The notes under the pieces are model-generated. The model was not told where the DNA came from. It did not search any database and worked only from the letters and a program-made list of their open reading frames with translations. A stretch of DNA of 64,000 nucleotides from Clostridium sp. N3C (GTDB lineage Bacteria; Bacillota; Clostridia; Clostridiales; Clostridiaceae). The translations under genes and the position numbers were made by a program. The DNA is taken from contig NZ_FMJL01000012.1 of the NCBI RefSeq assembly GCF_900095445.1, positions 1 through 64,000 of the forward strand. Reading direction: 5' to 3'. Below are positions 55,754 to 64,000 of this stretch, in pieces; position 1 is the stretch's first letter, and every line of letters begins with the position of its first letter.

Positions 55754-56545
55754 ATGCGAAAGATTATAACCTTTGGAACATTAAAAGGAGGAACAGGAAA
55801 GTCTACCACGGTTTTTTCAACTAGTGGTATATTAGCTGAAAGAGGTTATAAAGTTCTAATAGTTGATGTGGACCCTCAGGCTAATATTACGTCCAATGTC
55901 GGCATAGATGAAACTATGGAAGGTTATATTGGTATTAAAGAGTTATTTGAAGATGATAGAATTCATCCTGAAAGGGCTATTATAAAAGGACCTATTCGTG
56001 AACTTCCTACTTTAGATATAATTGGGGCGTCTATGGCTTTAACTTCAACAGATATGAGAATTGTTAGTTTTCCAGGTAGAGAATATCTATTGAAAAAGTA
56101 TTTTAGAAAATATAGCAGTGTTTTTAATCAATACGATTATATAATATTCGATACTAATCCTAGTATGTCAACAATAAATCAAAATAGTTTTGTAGTTAGT
56201 GATGCTATTATCATTGTATCGGACATTGGTATTAACTCATTAAAGGGGCTGGAACTATTTATAGCTCTTTGGGAGGATATAGTAGACAGGCTTAATATTG
56301 AAAATAATATTAAGGGGCTTTTAATAAATAAGTATAATCCAAAGAGTAGTATTTCTAAAGAGTTTGTAGAATATTGTCAAGAAGAAGAGGAGATTAGAAA
56401 GCTGTTATTTAATAGTTATATACCGTTAGATGAAAAAATATCCGAATGTGAGCTGTCAAGAAAACCAGTTAATATACTTTTTAAAAATTACGATATTTAC
56501 AATAAATATAATGCATTTGTAGATGAATTAATTAGTAGAGTTTAA
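55754..56545 (+). CDS. Orphan ParA/Soj-family ATPase
   Basis: A 263-residue deviant Walker ATPase with KGGTGKST (residues 11-18), the switch motif DVDPQAN and the later IIFDTNP and LLINKY segments. ParA proteins bind DNA nonspecifically as ATP dimers and position cargo. No parB gene or parS-like palindrome is visible beside it, so it is not a standard partition locus. The FDTNP segment replaces the usual FDxPP. A 9-codon frame with a good ribosome site (55687-55716) precedes it, followed by GGGGGAA before this ATG. It may have come from a plasmid or serve another positioning role. Confidence 0.85.
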   Translation: MRKIITFGTLKGGTGKSTTVFSTSGILAERGYKVLIVDVDPQANITSNVGIDETMEGYIGIKELFEDDRIHPERAIIKGPIRELPTLDIIGASMALTSTDMRIVSFPGREYLLKKYFRKYSSVFNQYDYIIFDTNPSMSTINQNSFVVSDAIIIVSDIGINSLKGLELFIALWEDIVDRLNIENNIKGLLINKYNPKSSISKEFVEYCQEEEEIRKLLFNSYIPLDEKISECELSRKPVNILFKNYDIYNKYNAFVDELISRV

Positions 56546-56580
56546 AAAGTTAGAGAAGTGAAAAAATGACAATATGTTTA

Positions 56581-56615
56581 GGCTAGTGATAAAAGGAACT
56601 AGCCATTAATTTTTA
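56581..56615 (+). terminator. Terminator after the parA-like gene
   Basis: GGCTAGT/ACTAGCC with a 10-nt loop, followed by ATTAATTTTT. Confidence 0.65.
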
Positions 56616-56959
56616 TCTATTAGGAAAGAGATCTTTCGTTAGAGTAGCAGTTAATTGTAAAGTCCATACCGGATAGCTGCAGCAAAAATGCCACAGCCTA
56701 AAAATATTGGAGTTAATTTTGTATTGAGAAACTACAAAAATGAATGCATATTGGAAATAGGCAAATACTTATCCGGGCGTATCAATAGTAGTAAACTTGA
56801 ATAAGTAGAAGCTAGATGAAGATTTTAAGAAATAATCTCTTGAAATAGAAGATGGATTTATGAAATTATTAAATATATATGATAATATATCACTTGTCTT
56901 TGGGGAACATACACAAAACAAAAAATTTATTTCCTTAGCCTAAAGGCTTTAATACATAT
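56616..56959 (+). other. Region with possible gene remnants
   Basis: No intact gene. A 38-codon frame at 56688-56804 (starting MPQPKNIGVNFVLRNYKN) and an open stretch ending at 56942 in another frame look protein-like. Both lack ribosome sites and are broken by stops. They may be the decayed partner of the parA-like gene, but this is uncertain. Confidence 0.3.
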
Positions 56960-57035
<76 letters not shown>

Positions 57036-57040
57036 TATAT

Positions 57041-57114
57041 GGCGCTATAGCCAAGTGGTAAGGCACGGGTCTGCAACACCCTCATCCCCAGTTCAAATCT
57101 GGGTGGCGCCTCCA
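57041..57114 (+). tRNA. tRNA-Cys (GCA)
   Basis: The acceptor is GGCGCTA/TGGCGCC with one wobble. The anticodon loop CTGCAAC carries GCA, the discriminator is T, and CCA is encoded. It is five bases after tRNA-Phe and shares the terminator. Confidence 0.96.
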
Positions 57115-57116
57115 TA

Positions 57117-57160
57117 TAAAATTCCTTGAAAATGTGAATTTTCAAGGAATTTTTAATTAT
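57117..57160 (+). terminator. Terminator of the tRNA Phe-Cys pair
   Basis: A 15-bp stem (AAATTCCTTGAAAAT with its complement) is followed by TTTAATT. The 250 bp to the next gene show only AT-rich spacer. Confidence 0.85.
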
Positions 57161-57407
57161 GATAAGGCGGTTTGCTTAGGTATTTATATGAAAATAGACC
57201 ATGGATGATTGTTTTGCAAATAAAAACTTATCTTTTGAAAATATTTTATTGTTATAGATATATTAATGGAGCAATTTAAGTTTACTTGTAGAATAAGTAA
57301 AATAGGTTCTTTGTTTCAATCAATGGCAGTTCTTAAATGTATAGTAGTTTAACTATATACATTAAGGTGATATTTTTTCGAAGTACAACTTAATATGGAG
57401 GGGTATA

Positions 57408-57917
57408 ATGGAAGGACAATTTTCCGGAATGAATAATTCAAATGAATTTAATCAAAGTGTTCAGAATCAGTATATGCAAAATTCGTATACTAACGGTCAG
57501 GGTCAAAATATGAATAATTTTGATATGCAGAGCCAAAATCTAAAATTTTGTAAGTTTTGTGGCGAAAAGATACCTATGGATGCGGTTATTTGTGTAAAAT
57601 GTGGTAGACAAGTAGAAGAACTTAAAACTTCTAGTTCACAACCTAATATTGTAATTAATAATGATAATTCAAGTAGAAATACAAATGTATCGGCAGCATT
57701 TAATATGGGCAATCAGTACATGTACCCTGGAACTCCAAAAAGTAAACTCACTGCCTTACTATTATGTCTTTTCTTAGGTGTTTTTGGAGCTCATAAGTTT
57801 TATGAAGGAAAAGTAGGAATGGGACTTCTTTATATATTTACTTTAGGTTTATGTGGCTTTGGAGTTTTTATAGATTTTATTCGTTTGCTTTTTAGACCAT
57901 CTATATATTATGTATAA
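57408..57917 (+). CDS. Zinc-ribbon and TM2-domain membrane protein
   Basis: A 169-residue protein. The first 45 residues are low-complexity Asn/Gln/Met-rich, and a zinc ribbon follows (CKFCGEKIPMDAVICVKCG, about residues 47-65). A polar linker leads to a C-terminal TM2 domain with two helices and the signature LCLFLGVFGAHKFYEGKVGMGLLYIFTLGLCG (positions about 120-150). TM2 proteins are widespread but of unknown function. GGAGGGG precedes the ATG. It is monocistronic. Confidence 0.88.
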   Translation: MEGQFSGMNNSNEFNQSVQNQYMQNSYTNGQGQNMNNFDMQSQNLKFCKFCGEKIPMDAVICVKCGRQVEELKTSSSQPNIVINNDNSSRNTNVSAAFNMGNQYMYPGTPKSKLTALLLCLFLGVFGAHKFYEGKVGMGLLYIFTLGLCGFGVFIDFIRLLFRPSIYYV

Positions 57918-57989
57918 CTAAAAAAGCAATGAAGGAATGGAACTTAATTGAAAGGCTTTGTTTCTTTAGTGAACATAAAATAAATTATA

Positions 57990-58042
57990 AAAAGAAGCAT
58001 GAAGTATTTCACCACTTTTGAAATACTTCATGCTTCTTTTTA
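57990..58042. terminator. Bidirectional terminator between the TM2 and corA genes
   Basis: A perfect stem of about 22 bp with A4/T5 flanks separates the convergent genes. Confidence 0.88.
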
Positions 58043-58062
58043 TGTGCTTTTACCTATATTGG

Positions 58063-59007
58063 TTAGAACATATCTTTCTTGTTTAAGTAATAGGCAGTAG
58101 CTGCACATAAAACCCCAATGATACCACATATAATCCAAAAGCCATTGTTACTAGTAGCTAAAGGCATTCCTGAAACATTCATACCAAATAGACCAGATAT
58201 CATATTTGGAATTGACATAACTATAGTGATAGAGGCAAGTAATTTCATTACTATGTTTAAGTTGTTAGATATTACAGAGGCAAAGAAATCCATGGTGCCA
58301 GTAAGGATATTGCTGTATATGTTAGCCATTTCTATAGCTTGTTTATTTTCTATAATAACATCTTCTAGTACGTCTCTATCTTCTTCATATTTAGTTATAA
58401 AGTCTAGTTTCATCATTTTTTCTAGTGTAATTTCATTGGATTTAAGAGAAGTGGAAAAATACACCAGGGATTTTTCCAGGGAAAGAAGTTGAATTAACTC
58501 CTTATTTCTCATAGATTTGTGTAGTCTTTTTTCAACCATAAGGCTTTTCTTATCTATCTGCCTTAGATATAGCAAATAGTATGTTGCAATTCTATTTAGT
58601 ATCTGCAAAATGAATCTAGAACGCTTAAATGTGAAGAAGGATTTTACCTTTCCTTCTACAAAGTCGGTAAGAATTTTGCTGTTTTTTAAGCATATGGTAA
58701 TAATCTCGTTTTCTGTATGAATTATTCCTAGAGGGTAAGTATCATAGGTTAATGAGTTTTCTTCCATTTCTGTAAAAGGAATGTCAACAATAACAAGTAC
58801 GTTGCTATCTTCTATGTCGAGACGGGAGGTCTCTTCATCGTCTAGAGGTGCTCTTAAAAATTCTATTGGAACCCCGGTCTTTTTTGAAACTAATAATAGC
58901 TCTTGGTCTGTAGGAGATACGAGGTTTATCCAACAGCCATTTTCTATGCTATCTATTTTCTGTAGTGAATTATTGCTATCACTTATGCTCTTATAAATGT
59001 TAATCAT
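58063..59007 (-). CDS. CorA-type divalent cation transporter
   Basis: A 314-residue protein with a large cytoplasmic N-terminal domain, a long stalk helix, and two C-terminal membrane helices. The GMN signature is intact in GLFGMNVSGMPL. It should be a pentameric Mg2+ (or Co2+/Ni2+) channel. The ATG at 59007 is chosen because AGGAGGT sits 7 bases upstream; a GTG at 59016 overlaps that site. It ends at a strong shared terminator. Confidence 0.93.
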   Translation of the reverse strand: MINIYKSISDSNNSLQKIDSIENGCWINLVSPTDQELLLVSKKTGVPIEFLRAPLDDEETSRLDIEDSNVLVIVDIPFTEMEENSLTYDTYPLGIIHTENEIITICLKNSKILTDFVEGKVKSFFTFKRSRFILQILNRIATYYLLYLRQIDKKSLMVEKRLHKSMRNKELIQLLSLEKSLVYFSTSLKSNEITLEKMMKLDFITKYEEDRDVLEDVIIENKQAIEMANIYSNILTGTMDFFASVISNNLNIVMKLLASITIVMSIPNMISGLFGMNVSGMPLATSNNGFWIICGIIGVLCAATAYYLNKKDMF

Positions 59008-59087
59008 AGGACACACCTCCTAAATCTTTTTTTACAAACCTTATTATACATTTTAATTTGAAGGGTGTACAGGAAAAATTAAACACA

Positions 59088-59119
59088 TAAAAAATAGAGA
59101 GTTGCCCTCTCTATTTTTT
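59088..59119 (-). terminator. Terminator of the M20 hydrolase gene
   Basis: AAAAATAGAGA/TCTCTATTTTT with a GC-rich loop overlaps the stop codon. Poly-A on the plus strand gives a U tract on the minus transcript. Confidence 0.75.
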
Positions 59120-60272
59120 TACTTCGTTATAGAATTCTTCTTTAATTTCTGAAATTATATTTTCCTTCTGAATAATATCAAGGGCGGTTAAGGCTAAGGC
59201 GGAGGCAGCATCTATTGCTCTAGCTTGTGCAAAATCAGACAAGGTAGCAAGGGCAAAATCCTCTGTACCATAGGGTATATCATCTTTTTCTGTGATTTGA
59301 ATATAAGGATGAATGCTTGCAGTACAATGACTGACATTTCCCATACTTAAGCCTTGCTCTATATCATAAATCCCACAACTGTCAATAATACCAAGCTCCT
59401 TGAGATTATGGCTAAAGATACGAGATAAGGTTTTGTTTGTAATCATCTCGCTATAGGGGAGTTGATAAATTTTAATTTCGGAGCTTACATTTGCTATAAA
59501 GGAAGCGGTTTCAACCAATCTTTTAATTTTACTTTCAACATCTTCAGCAATGGTATAATTATTAGCCCTTATATATAGCTTTATTTCAGAAACATCCTTA
59601 GGAAGAGATGGCGTATTACTATGATTGTTTAATATAGCGTCGATTTGTAAAGCATCCTTATAGCTCTTTATTAATAAATTCAAATTATTTAGGATAAAAA
59701 GACTAGCATCTATAGAGGATATACAATTGGATTTTAAGCAAAGAGTACCAGATGCCTTTGAAAATTTAATGCTTAGGGGTAAGACTGCCTTTGAAGTACC
59801 ACCTTCCGCAGTAAGTATATCTGGATGTACCATCATAGCTACATCTATGTCATTAAAAACTCCTTGCTTTGACATGGTAACTTTAGAACCACCTCTATAT
59901 TCGCCAGGGCAACCTAGAATGATTACAGTGCCACCAGTTTTATCTATAACCTTTGAAAGGGCCAAAGCAGCACTACAGGATATAGCGGTGCTTAAGTTAT
60001 GACCATGAATATGTCCCTTCAATGGATCTGCATCTAAGTCGCAAAGAAAACAGATCTTTGGATAGTCTTTTCCATATTCAGCATAAAAGGCTGTAGAGAT
60101 ATCCAAAAAATTATTTGTTATCTTAAAGCTGTTATCGATTAATATTTTGGTTAAATATGCTGAAGCTTTTTCTTCCTTATAGCTTTCCTCTGGATTATCA
60201 TAAAGAAACTTAGTTATATTGTAAATTTCAGACTTAATGCTGTTTAAGTATGATATAATTTCTTGTTTCATA
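59111..60272 (-). CDS. M20-family amidohydrolase with altered metal ligands
   Basis: The 386-residue protein follows the M20D peptidase/amidohydrolase pattern (aminobenzoyl-glutamate or N-acyl amino acid hydrolases). It has LDADPLKGHIHGHNLSTA where the family has DALPxxGHACGHN, GGTVIILGCPGEYRGGSK where it has TPAEExGGGK, and MMVHPDI. The metal-binding Cys is His, and the second Glu of the EE pair is Tyr. Activity may therefore differ or be lost, although the frame is intact. The start ATG at 60272 follows GGAGGAC. It is monocistronic. Confidence 0.82.
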
Positions 60273-60469
60273 AAGTCCTCCAAATAATAAGTATTATCTA
60301 TTTCTTAAAAGAATTATAAAATTATTTTTCCCAAATATGATAATTGAATACGTATTTCTTATGATTGAAAAAAACTTAATTTTAAAAAGGTGGACAAAAT
60401 AAATTTTGCTACTTTCCTGAATACAATATAGTATATGAGGCAATAATTTAAACAGTTTAAACATGTGTT

Positions 60470-60519
60470 AAGGAGGTGCATATCACCCTTCTAGATATAA
60501 TTATTTTAAAGGAAGGGTG
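60470..60519 (+). promoter_or_regulatory. Candidate RNA switch in the gin leader
   Basis: CACCCTTC (60484-60491) can pair with upstream AAGGAGGTG (60470-60478, A bulged, CATAT loop). It can also pair perfectly with downstream GAAGGGTG (60512-60519), which is part of the gin ribosome site. The two pairings are mutually exclusive. A strong Shine-Dalgarno with no following start codon is itself odd. Confidence 0.4.
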
Positions 60520-60530
60520 AGTGTAAGCTT

Positions 60531-60743
60531 ATGACAAAACAAAGATGTATTATTTGTAGAAAGGAATTAAGTAATGGTATAATTATCAATGGGAGAATCA
60601 TATGCAAGCCTTGTGAAAGTCGAGTGGTAAACTCAAAGGTAGATACAGATTTTTATAATTACTATAGAGATTGCATTAAAAAAAACTTAGTAGATTTATT
60701 ACTAAAGGATGGAAGAATCCATAAAACAGAAAGCTATAGATAA
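60531..60743 (+). CDS. gin: Anti-sigma factor Gin (CsfB)
   Basis: A 70-residue zinc protein with CIICRKELSNGIIINGRIICKPCE, the paired-cysteine pattern of Gin, and a helical C terminus. In B. subtilis it inhibits SigG (and SigE) to keep compartment-specific transcription in order. The order gin-Orn/Lys/Arg decarboxylase-like-tmk-yaaQ-holB matches B. subtilis csfB-yaaO-tmk-yaaQ-holB, which supports the call. The ribosome site may be structured. Confidence 0.9.
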   Translation: MTKQRCIICRKELSNGIIINGRIICKPCESRVVNSKVDTDFYNYYRDCIKKNLVDLLLKDGRIHKTESYR

Positions 60744-60787
60744 AGCGTTTTTTGATACACTTTTTATTAGGAAAGGTCGGAATTTAA

Positions 60788-62221
60788 TTGAAGAACTTAC
60801 CAGTAGTAGAAGGATTGTTAAATTATATAAAGGAAAATAATGCACCTTTTTCAATGCCGGGGCATAAGGGTGGAAGAGCCTTTATGAATAGAGAAGAAGG
60901 TACGGGCCTTCAAAAAATCATGGTACATGGCGACATAACAGAAGTAGAAGGCTTGGATAATTATCATGACCCAAAGGGCATTATTAAAGAAGGACAGAAT
61001 TTACTTAAAGAATTATATGGTAGTGAGGAATCTTATTTTCTGGTAAATGGTAGTACCAGTGGCAACTTGGTAATGATTTTTTCAACCTTTAAGGAAGGAG
61101 ATAAAATTCTGGTTGAAAGAAACTGCCATAAGTCCATATTTAATGCTATAATATTGCGAAAGTTACAACCTATTTATATAAAGAATCTTTATAGTAGTAT
61201 ATATAATGCTCCCATATCTATAGATATGGAGCATTTTTTACGGCTTATAGAAAAGCACAGTGATATTAAAGGTATAATATTAACCTATCCTAATTATTAT
61301 GGAACGGCTTGTGATTTGGCTACTATCATAGAAAAGTGCAAGGAAAAAGGTATAAAGGTATTGATAGATTGTGCTCATGGAGCTCATTTTGGAATAAGTG
61401 AAATGTTGCCTGAAAACCCTATGAAGCTAGGAGCACATATGGCGGTAATGAGTGCGCATAAAACCCTGCCAAGTTTAACTCAAACGGCATACCTACACCT
61501 TGGTAGAGATGTGGATAAGAATAAGGTAAAATTTTACTTAAGCGCCTTTTCCTCGACCAGTCCATCCTACATTTTTATGGCATCTATGGATTATGCAAGA
61601 TTTTATTTAAGTGAGTATGGAAAAGAAGAGTTTGAAAACTGTATTAGTTTAGTAGAGAAATATGGCGAAAAAATAGATAAGTTACAAGGTTTTTCTGTTT
61701 GGAAAGAGGAGGATATACACCAAGAATATCCTAAGTGTCAACTAAAAATGGATCGAAGCCGATTGGTTATCCATGTGGATGAGGGATATAGTGCCCACCT
61801 TATACTTGATTATTTAAGAGAAAAAGGCCTTCAATGTGAGATGAGCGATGGGTATAATCTGGTGCTTATTGCTTCACCTTTTAATAGTTTAGAGGATTAT
61901 AAAAGGTTGTATGATGCTTTGAAACAGTGTCCTTTGGATAAGTTTAAAGTAGATTTTCATATGAATTGGAAAAGTAATTTACCAGAGGTTGGTCTTTTGC
62001 CTTGGGAAGCTTTAGAAAGTGAAGTGGAAGAGATGAATCTTAATGATAGCGTGGGTAGAATAAGTGCTGCTAATATAGTACCTTATCCACCGGGTATTCC
62101 TTTAATAATGATGGGGGAAATTATAGATAAATTTACTGTGAATATGATACAATATTGTATAAGAAATGGAGTTACAATATTAGGATTTGAAGGAAATAAG
62201 ATAAAGGTTGTTAAAAGATGA
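60788..62221 (+). CDS. PLP-dependent Orn/Lys/Arg decarboxylase-family protein (YaaO type)
   Basis: A 477-residue fold-type I PLP enzyme. It has FSMPGHKGGRAF at the N terminus, the cofactor region YFLVNGSTSGNL, DCAHGAHFG, and the PLP Lys in MSAHKTLPSLTQTAYLH. A C-terminal domain with PYPPGIPLIMMGE follows. Bacterial relatives decarboxylate Lys, Orn or Arg for polyamines. The specificity of the short YaaO form is not evident from sequence. It starts with TTG behind AGGAAAGG, 44 bp after gin. Confidence 0.92.
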   Translation: MKNLPVVEGLLNYIKENNAPFSMPGHKGGRAFMNREEGTGLQKIMVHGDITEVEGLDNYHDPKGIIKEGQNLLKELYGSEESYFLVNGSTSGNLVMIFSTFKEGDKILVERNCHKSIFNAIILRKLQPIYIKNLYSSIYNAPISIDMEHFLRLIEKHSDIKGIILTYPNYYGTACDLATIIEKCKEKGIKVLIDCAHGAHFGISEMLPENPMKLGAHMAVMSAHKTLPSLTQTAYLHLGRDVDKNKVKFYLSAFSSTSPSYIFMASMDYARFYLSEYGKEEFENCISLVEKYGEKIDKLQGFSVWKEEDIHQEYPKCQLKMDRSRLVIHVDEGYSAHLILDYLREKGLQCEMSDGYNLVLIASPFNSLEDYKRLYDALKQCPLDKFKVDFHMNWKSNLPEVGLLPWEALESEVEEMNLNDSVGRISAANIVPYPPGIPLIMMGEIIDKFTVNMIQYCIRNGVTILGFEGNKIKVVKR

Positions 62222-62240
62222 GAAAAGAGGTTTATTTATA

Positions 62241-62921
62241 ATGAAGGGAAAATTAATTATAATAGATGGTTCAGATGGTAGTGGAAAGGCTACCCAAAGC
62301 TTAAAGTTATTTCATCGTTTACAGCAAGAGGGGTATAAGGTTAAAAAAGTAGAGTTTCCTGATTATGATAGTGACTCTTCTGCTCTTATTAAAATGTATC
62401 TTAATGGTAGTTTTGGCAGTGATCCTAATGCGGTTAATCCTTATGTAGCCTCTTCTTTTTATGCCGTTGATAGATATGCTTCCTATGTTATGAAATGGAA
62501 GGACTTCTATGAAGAAGGTGGAATTATCCTAAGTGATCGCTATACTACCTCAAATATGGTACACCAAGCAGCAAAGATTGAGGATGATCAAGAAAAAGAA
62601 AAATTCTTAAATTGGTTATGGGATTATGAATTTAATTTATTCGGTTTGCCTGTACCAGATGCAGTAGTTTTCTTAGATGTACCGGCAGAATATAGTAGAA
62701 AGCTTATGGAAGAACGTTTAAATAAATTCACTGGTGAAGATAAAAAAGATATTCATGAAAGTAATATAGATTTTCTTCAGAATTCATATAATAATGCTAA
62801 AAAAATTGCTGAAAAATACAAATGGATAAGAATAAATTGTGTAAAGAATAATACTATGTATTCCATTGATGAAATCCATGAAAAGATCTATGAAAATTTA
62901 AGAAAGATTCTTGAAAAATGA
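62241..62921 (+). CDS. tmk: Thymidylate kinase, divergent type
   Basis: A 226-residue P-loop nucleoside monophosphate kinase with IIDGSDGSGKATQS, FPDYDSDSS near residue 40, YAVDRYAS, a DRYTTSNMVHQAAK segment and FLDVPAEYS. Standard bacterial dTMP kinases have REPGGT where this has the FPDY segment, and a Thr after the P-loop Lys where this has Ala. Synteny with B. subtilis tmk between yaaO and yaaQ supports dTMP kinase function. The ATG at 62241 follows AAGAGG; an upstream TTG at 62208 overlaps the previous gene. Confidence 0.85.
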   Translation: MKGKLIIIDGSDGSGKATQSLKLFHRLQQEGYKVKKVEFPDYDSDSSALIKMYLNGSFGSDPNAVNPYVASSFYAVDRYASYVMKWKDFYEEGGIILSDRYTTSNMVHQAAKIEDDQEKEKFLNWLWDYEFNLFGLPVPDAVVFLDVPAEYSRKLMEERLNKFTGEDKKDIHESNIDFLQNSYNNAKKIAEKYKWIRINCVKNNTMYSIDEIHEKIYENLRKILEK

Positions 62922-63018
62922 TGTCCATAAGCTGTTTGGGTAAATTTTATAAATTACTATTTTACCTAATACATATGTGATAAAATATTAATAGGTGTAG
63001 CATATAAGGAGGGATTAT

Positions 63019-63348
63019 ATGAAACTTATAATAGCAATTGTTCAAGATGATGATGCAGGGGACTTAATAGATTGTTTAACAGATGAAGGCTTTAGAGTTA
63101 CAAAATTAGCAACTACCGGTGGATTTCTAAAATCCGGTAATACCACATTAATGATAGGCGTAGAAGAGGAAAAATTAGATAGCGCATTAGGATTTATCGA
63201 AAATATTTGCAAAACAAGAAAACAGGTTGCTACATCTCCTTCTCCTATAGTAGGATCTACTGGTATGTATGTACCTTATCCTGTGGAAGTACAGGTAGGA
63301 GGAGCAACAGTATTTGTAATAGATGTGGATAAATTTATTCGTTACTAG
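63019..63348 (+). CDS. darA: Cyclic di-AMP receptor DarA (PII-like, YaaQ)
   Basis: A 109-residue PII-like protein with MKLIIAIVQDDDAGDLIDCLTDEGFRVTKLATTGGFLKSGNTTLMIGVEEE (residues 1-50) and the C-terminal GGATVFVIDVDKFIRY. These are hallmarks of the c-di-AMP-binding DarA/PstA family. In Firmicutes it links c-di-AMP level to unknown targets. AAGGAGGG precedes the ATG. It lies between tmk and holB as in Bacillus, but without yaaR. Confidence 0.95.
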   Translation: MKLIIAIVQDDDAGDLIDCLTDEGFRVTKLATTGGFLKSGNTTLMIGVEEEKLDSALGFIENICKTRKQVATSPSPIVGSTGMYVPYPVEVQVGGATVFVIDVDKFIRY

Positions 63349-63407
63349 TACATAAAGTGATTTATATATAGAAAGGGTTAATAAGCAAATTTACAAGGGG
63401 TGATGAC

Positions 63408-64000
63408 ATGAGTAATAATAAAATAATAGGGCATGAACTGATAAGACAATACTTTCATAATGCTATAGGACAAGGGGCTTTATCTCATGCACACCTGCTT
63501 GTTGGCGATGACGGCATTGGCAAAAGCTTAATAGCTAAAGAGGCCGCTGTTAAGATTCTTGGTAAAACTGAAATAAAGCAATATGTTGATATTTTGGAAT
63601 ATAGAATTCTAAAAGGGAAAAAGCTAATAGGAGTAGATGAAATAAGAAATGTAATAGAGGAAGTAAATAAAAGACCCTATGAAGGAGATAAAAAAGTAAT
63701 AATTGTTCATAATACAGATAAGTTAACCACTCAGGCTCAAAATGCCTTTTTAAAAACCATTGAGGAGCCGCCAAAGGGAGTGTACATATTTCTTTTAGTT
63801 GAAAATAACGAAGCTATATTGGATACCATAAAATCAAGATGTCAGATACATAAGCTGAATAGTTTGACTTCTTTAGAGATGGAGGAGTTTATTAATAAAG
63901 TTTATCCAGGCTTAGAGGAAAACAAAAAGAAAACACTATTGGCTTTTTCTAATGGCATTCCAGGAAGATGCCAGCTTTTTATGGAAAACGAAGATTTTAA
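63408..64000 (+). CDS. holB: DNA polymerase III delta-prime subunit, partial
   Basis: The frame is open from ATG 63408 to the window edge (197 codons seen). The clamp-loader AAA+ features are HAHLLVGDDGIGKS (Walker A), VIIVHNTDKLTTQAQNAFLKTIEEPP in the Walker B/sensor region, and the SRC motif TIKSRCQ with its arginine finger. The cysteine zinc module common between Walker A and B in delta-prime proteins is not seen. The order tmk-darA-holB supports the call. The rest of the gene lies beyond the window. GGGGTGATG precedes the ATG. Confidence 0.93.
   Translation, partial: MSNNKIIGHELIRQYFHNAIGQGALSHAHLLVGDDGIGKSLIAKEAAVKILGKTEIKQYVDILEYRILKGKKLIGVDEIRNVIEEVNKRPYEGDKKVIIVHNTDKLTTQAQNAFLKTIEEPPKGVYIFLLVENNEAILDTIKSRCQIHKLNSLTSLEMEEFINKVYPGLEENKKKTLLAFSNGIPGRCQLFMENEDF

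Overview
The window looks like a near-origin chromosomal segment of an endospore-forming, anaerobic, low-GC Firmicute, most likely a Clostridium-type member of the Clostridiaceae. The grounds are the AT-rich codon use, frequent TTG/GTG starts behind strong Shine-Dalgarno sites, several sporulation genes (spoVG, spoVT, a SpoVB-type flippase, yabP, yabQ, spoIIE, gin), an [FeFe]-hydrogenase-like protein and formate-tetrahydrofolate ligase. No phage, plasmid, IS transposase or CRISPR array was seen. Species cannot be fixed from this sequence alone.

Layout. 1-12.6 kb is a mixed block: tRNA-Phe, a PpiC foldase, a HAD phosphatase, a divergent [FeFe]-hydrogenase-like protein, tRNA-Pro, an iron alcohol dehydrogenase, a MATE exporter, a heterodimeric ABC exporter preceded by an apparent ribosome-controlled attenuator, and murC. 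12.8-32.2 kb follows the Bacillus subtilis purR-spoVG-glmU-prs-pth-mfd-spoVT-yabM-yabN-yabO-yabP-yabQ-divIC-yabR order, with hup and a two-component system plus an HtrA-like protein that has lost its catalytic residues inserted. 32.4-33.0 kb holds a tandemly duplicated tRNA Leu-fMet-Met triplet. 33.5-48.3 kb carries spoIIE-tilS-hpt-ftsH, then fhs, a three-gene biotin-dependent carboxyltransferase cluster lacking the membrane beta subunit, coaX, dus, greA and lysS.

48.6-50.6 kb is a decaying accessory patch: a lipoprotein hydrolase pseudogene, then tRNA-Asn followed by a tRNA-Asn-like RNA whose variable region has grown to about 70 nt with two strong hairpins. A T-box leader and glyS follow, then murD, a shikimate-kinase-like gene, a phosphoesterase, an orphan ParA, tRNA-Phe/Cys, a TM2 protein, CorA and an M20 hydrolase. 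The right end matches the B. subtilis csfB-yaaO-tmk-yaaQ-holB order and runs off the window within holB.

The genes join nucleotide and PRPP supply (prs, purR, hpt, tmk), wall precursor synthesis (glmU, murC, murD), translation (tRNAs, tilS, lysS, glyS, pth, rqcP, dus), genome maintenance (mfd, hup, holB, mazG) and sporulation. The observations that most merit a second look are the expanded tRNA-Asn-like RNA, the ABC-exporter attenuator, the HtrA pseudoprotease, the altered FeFe-hydrogenase motifs, the beta-less carboxyltransferase cluster and a pair of inverted DnaA boxes.
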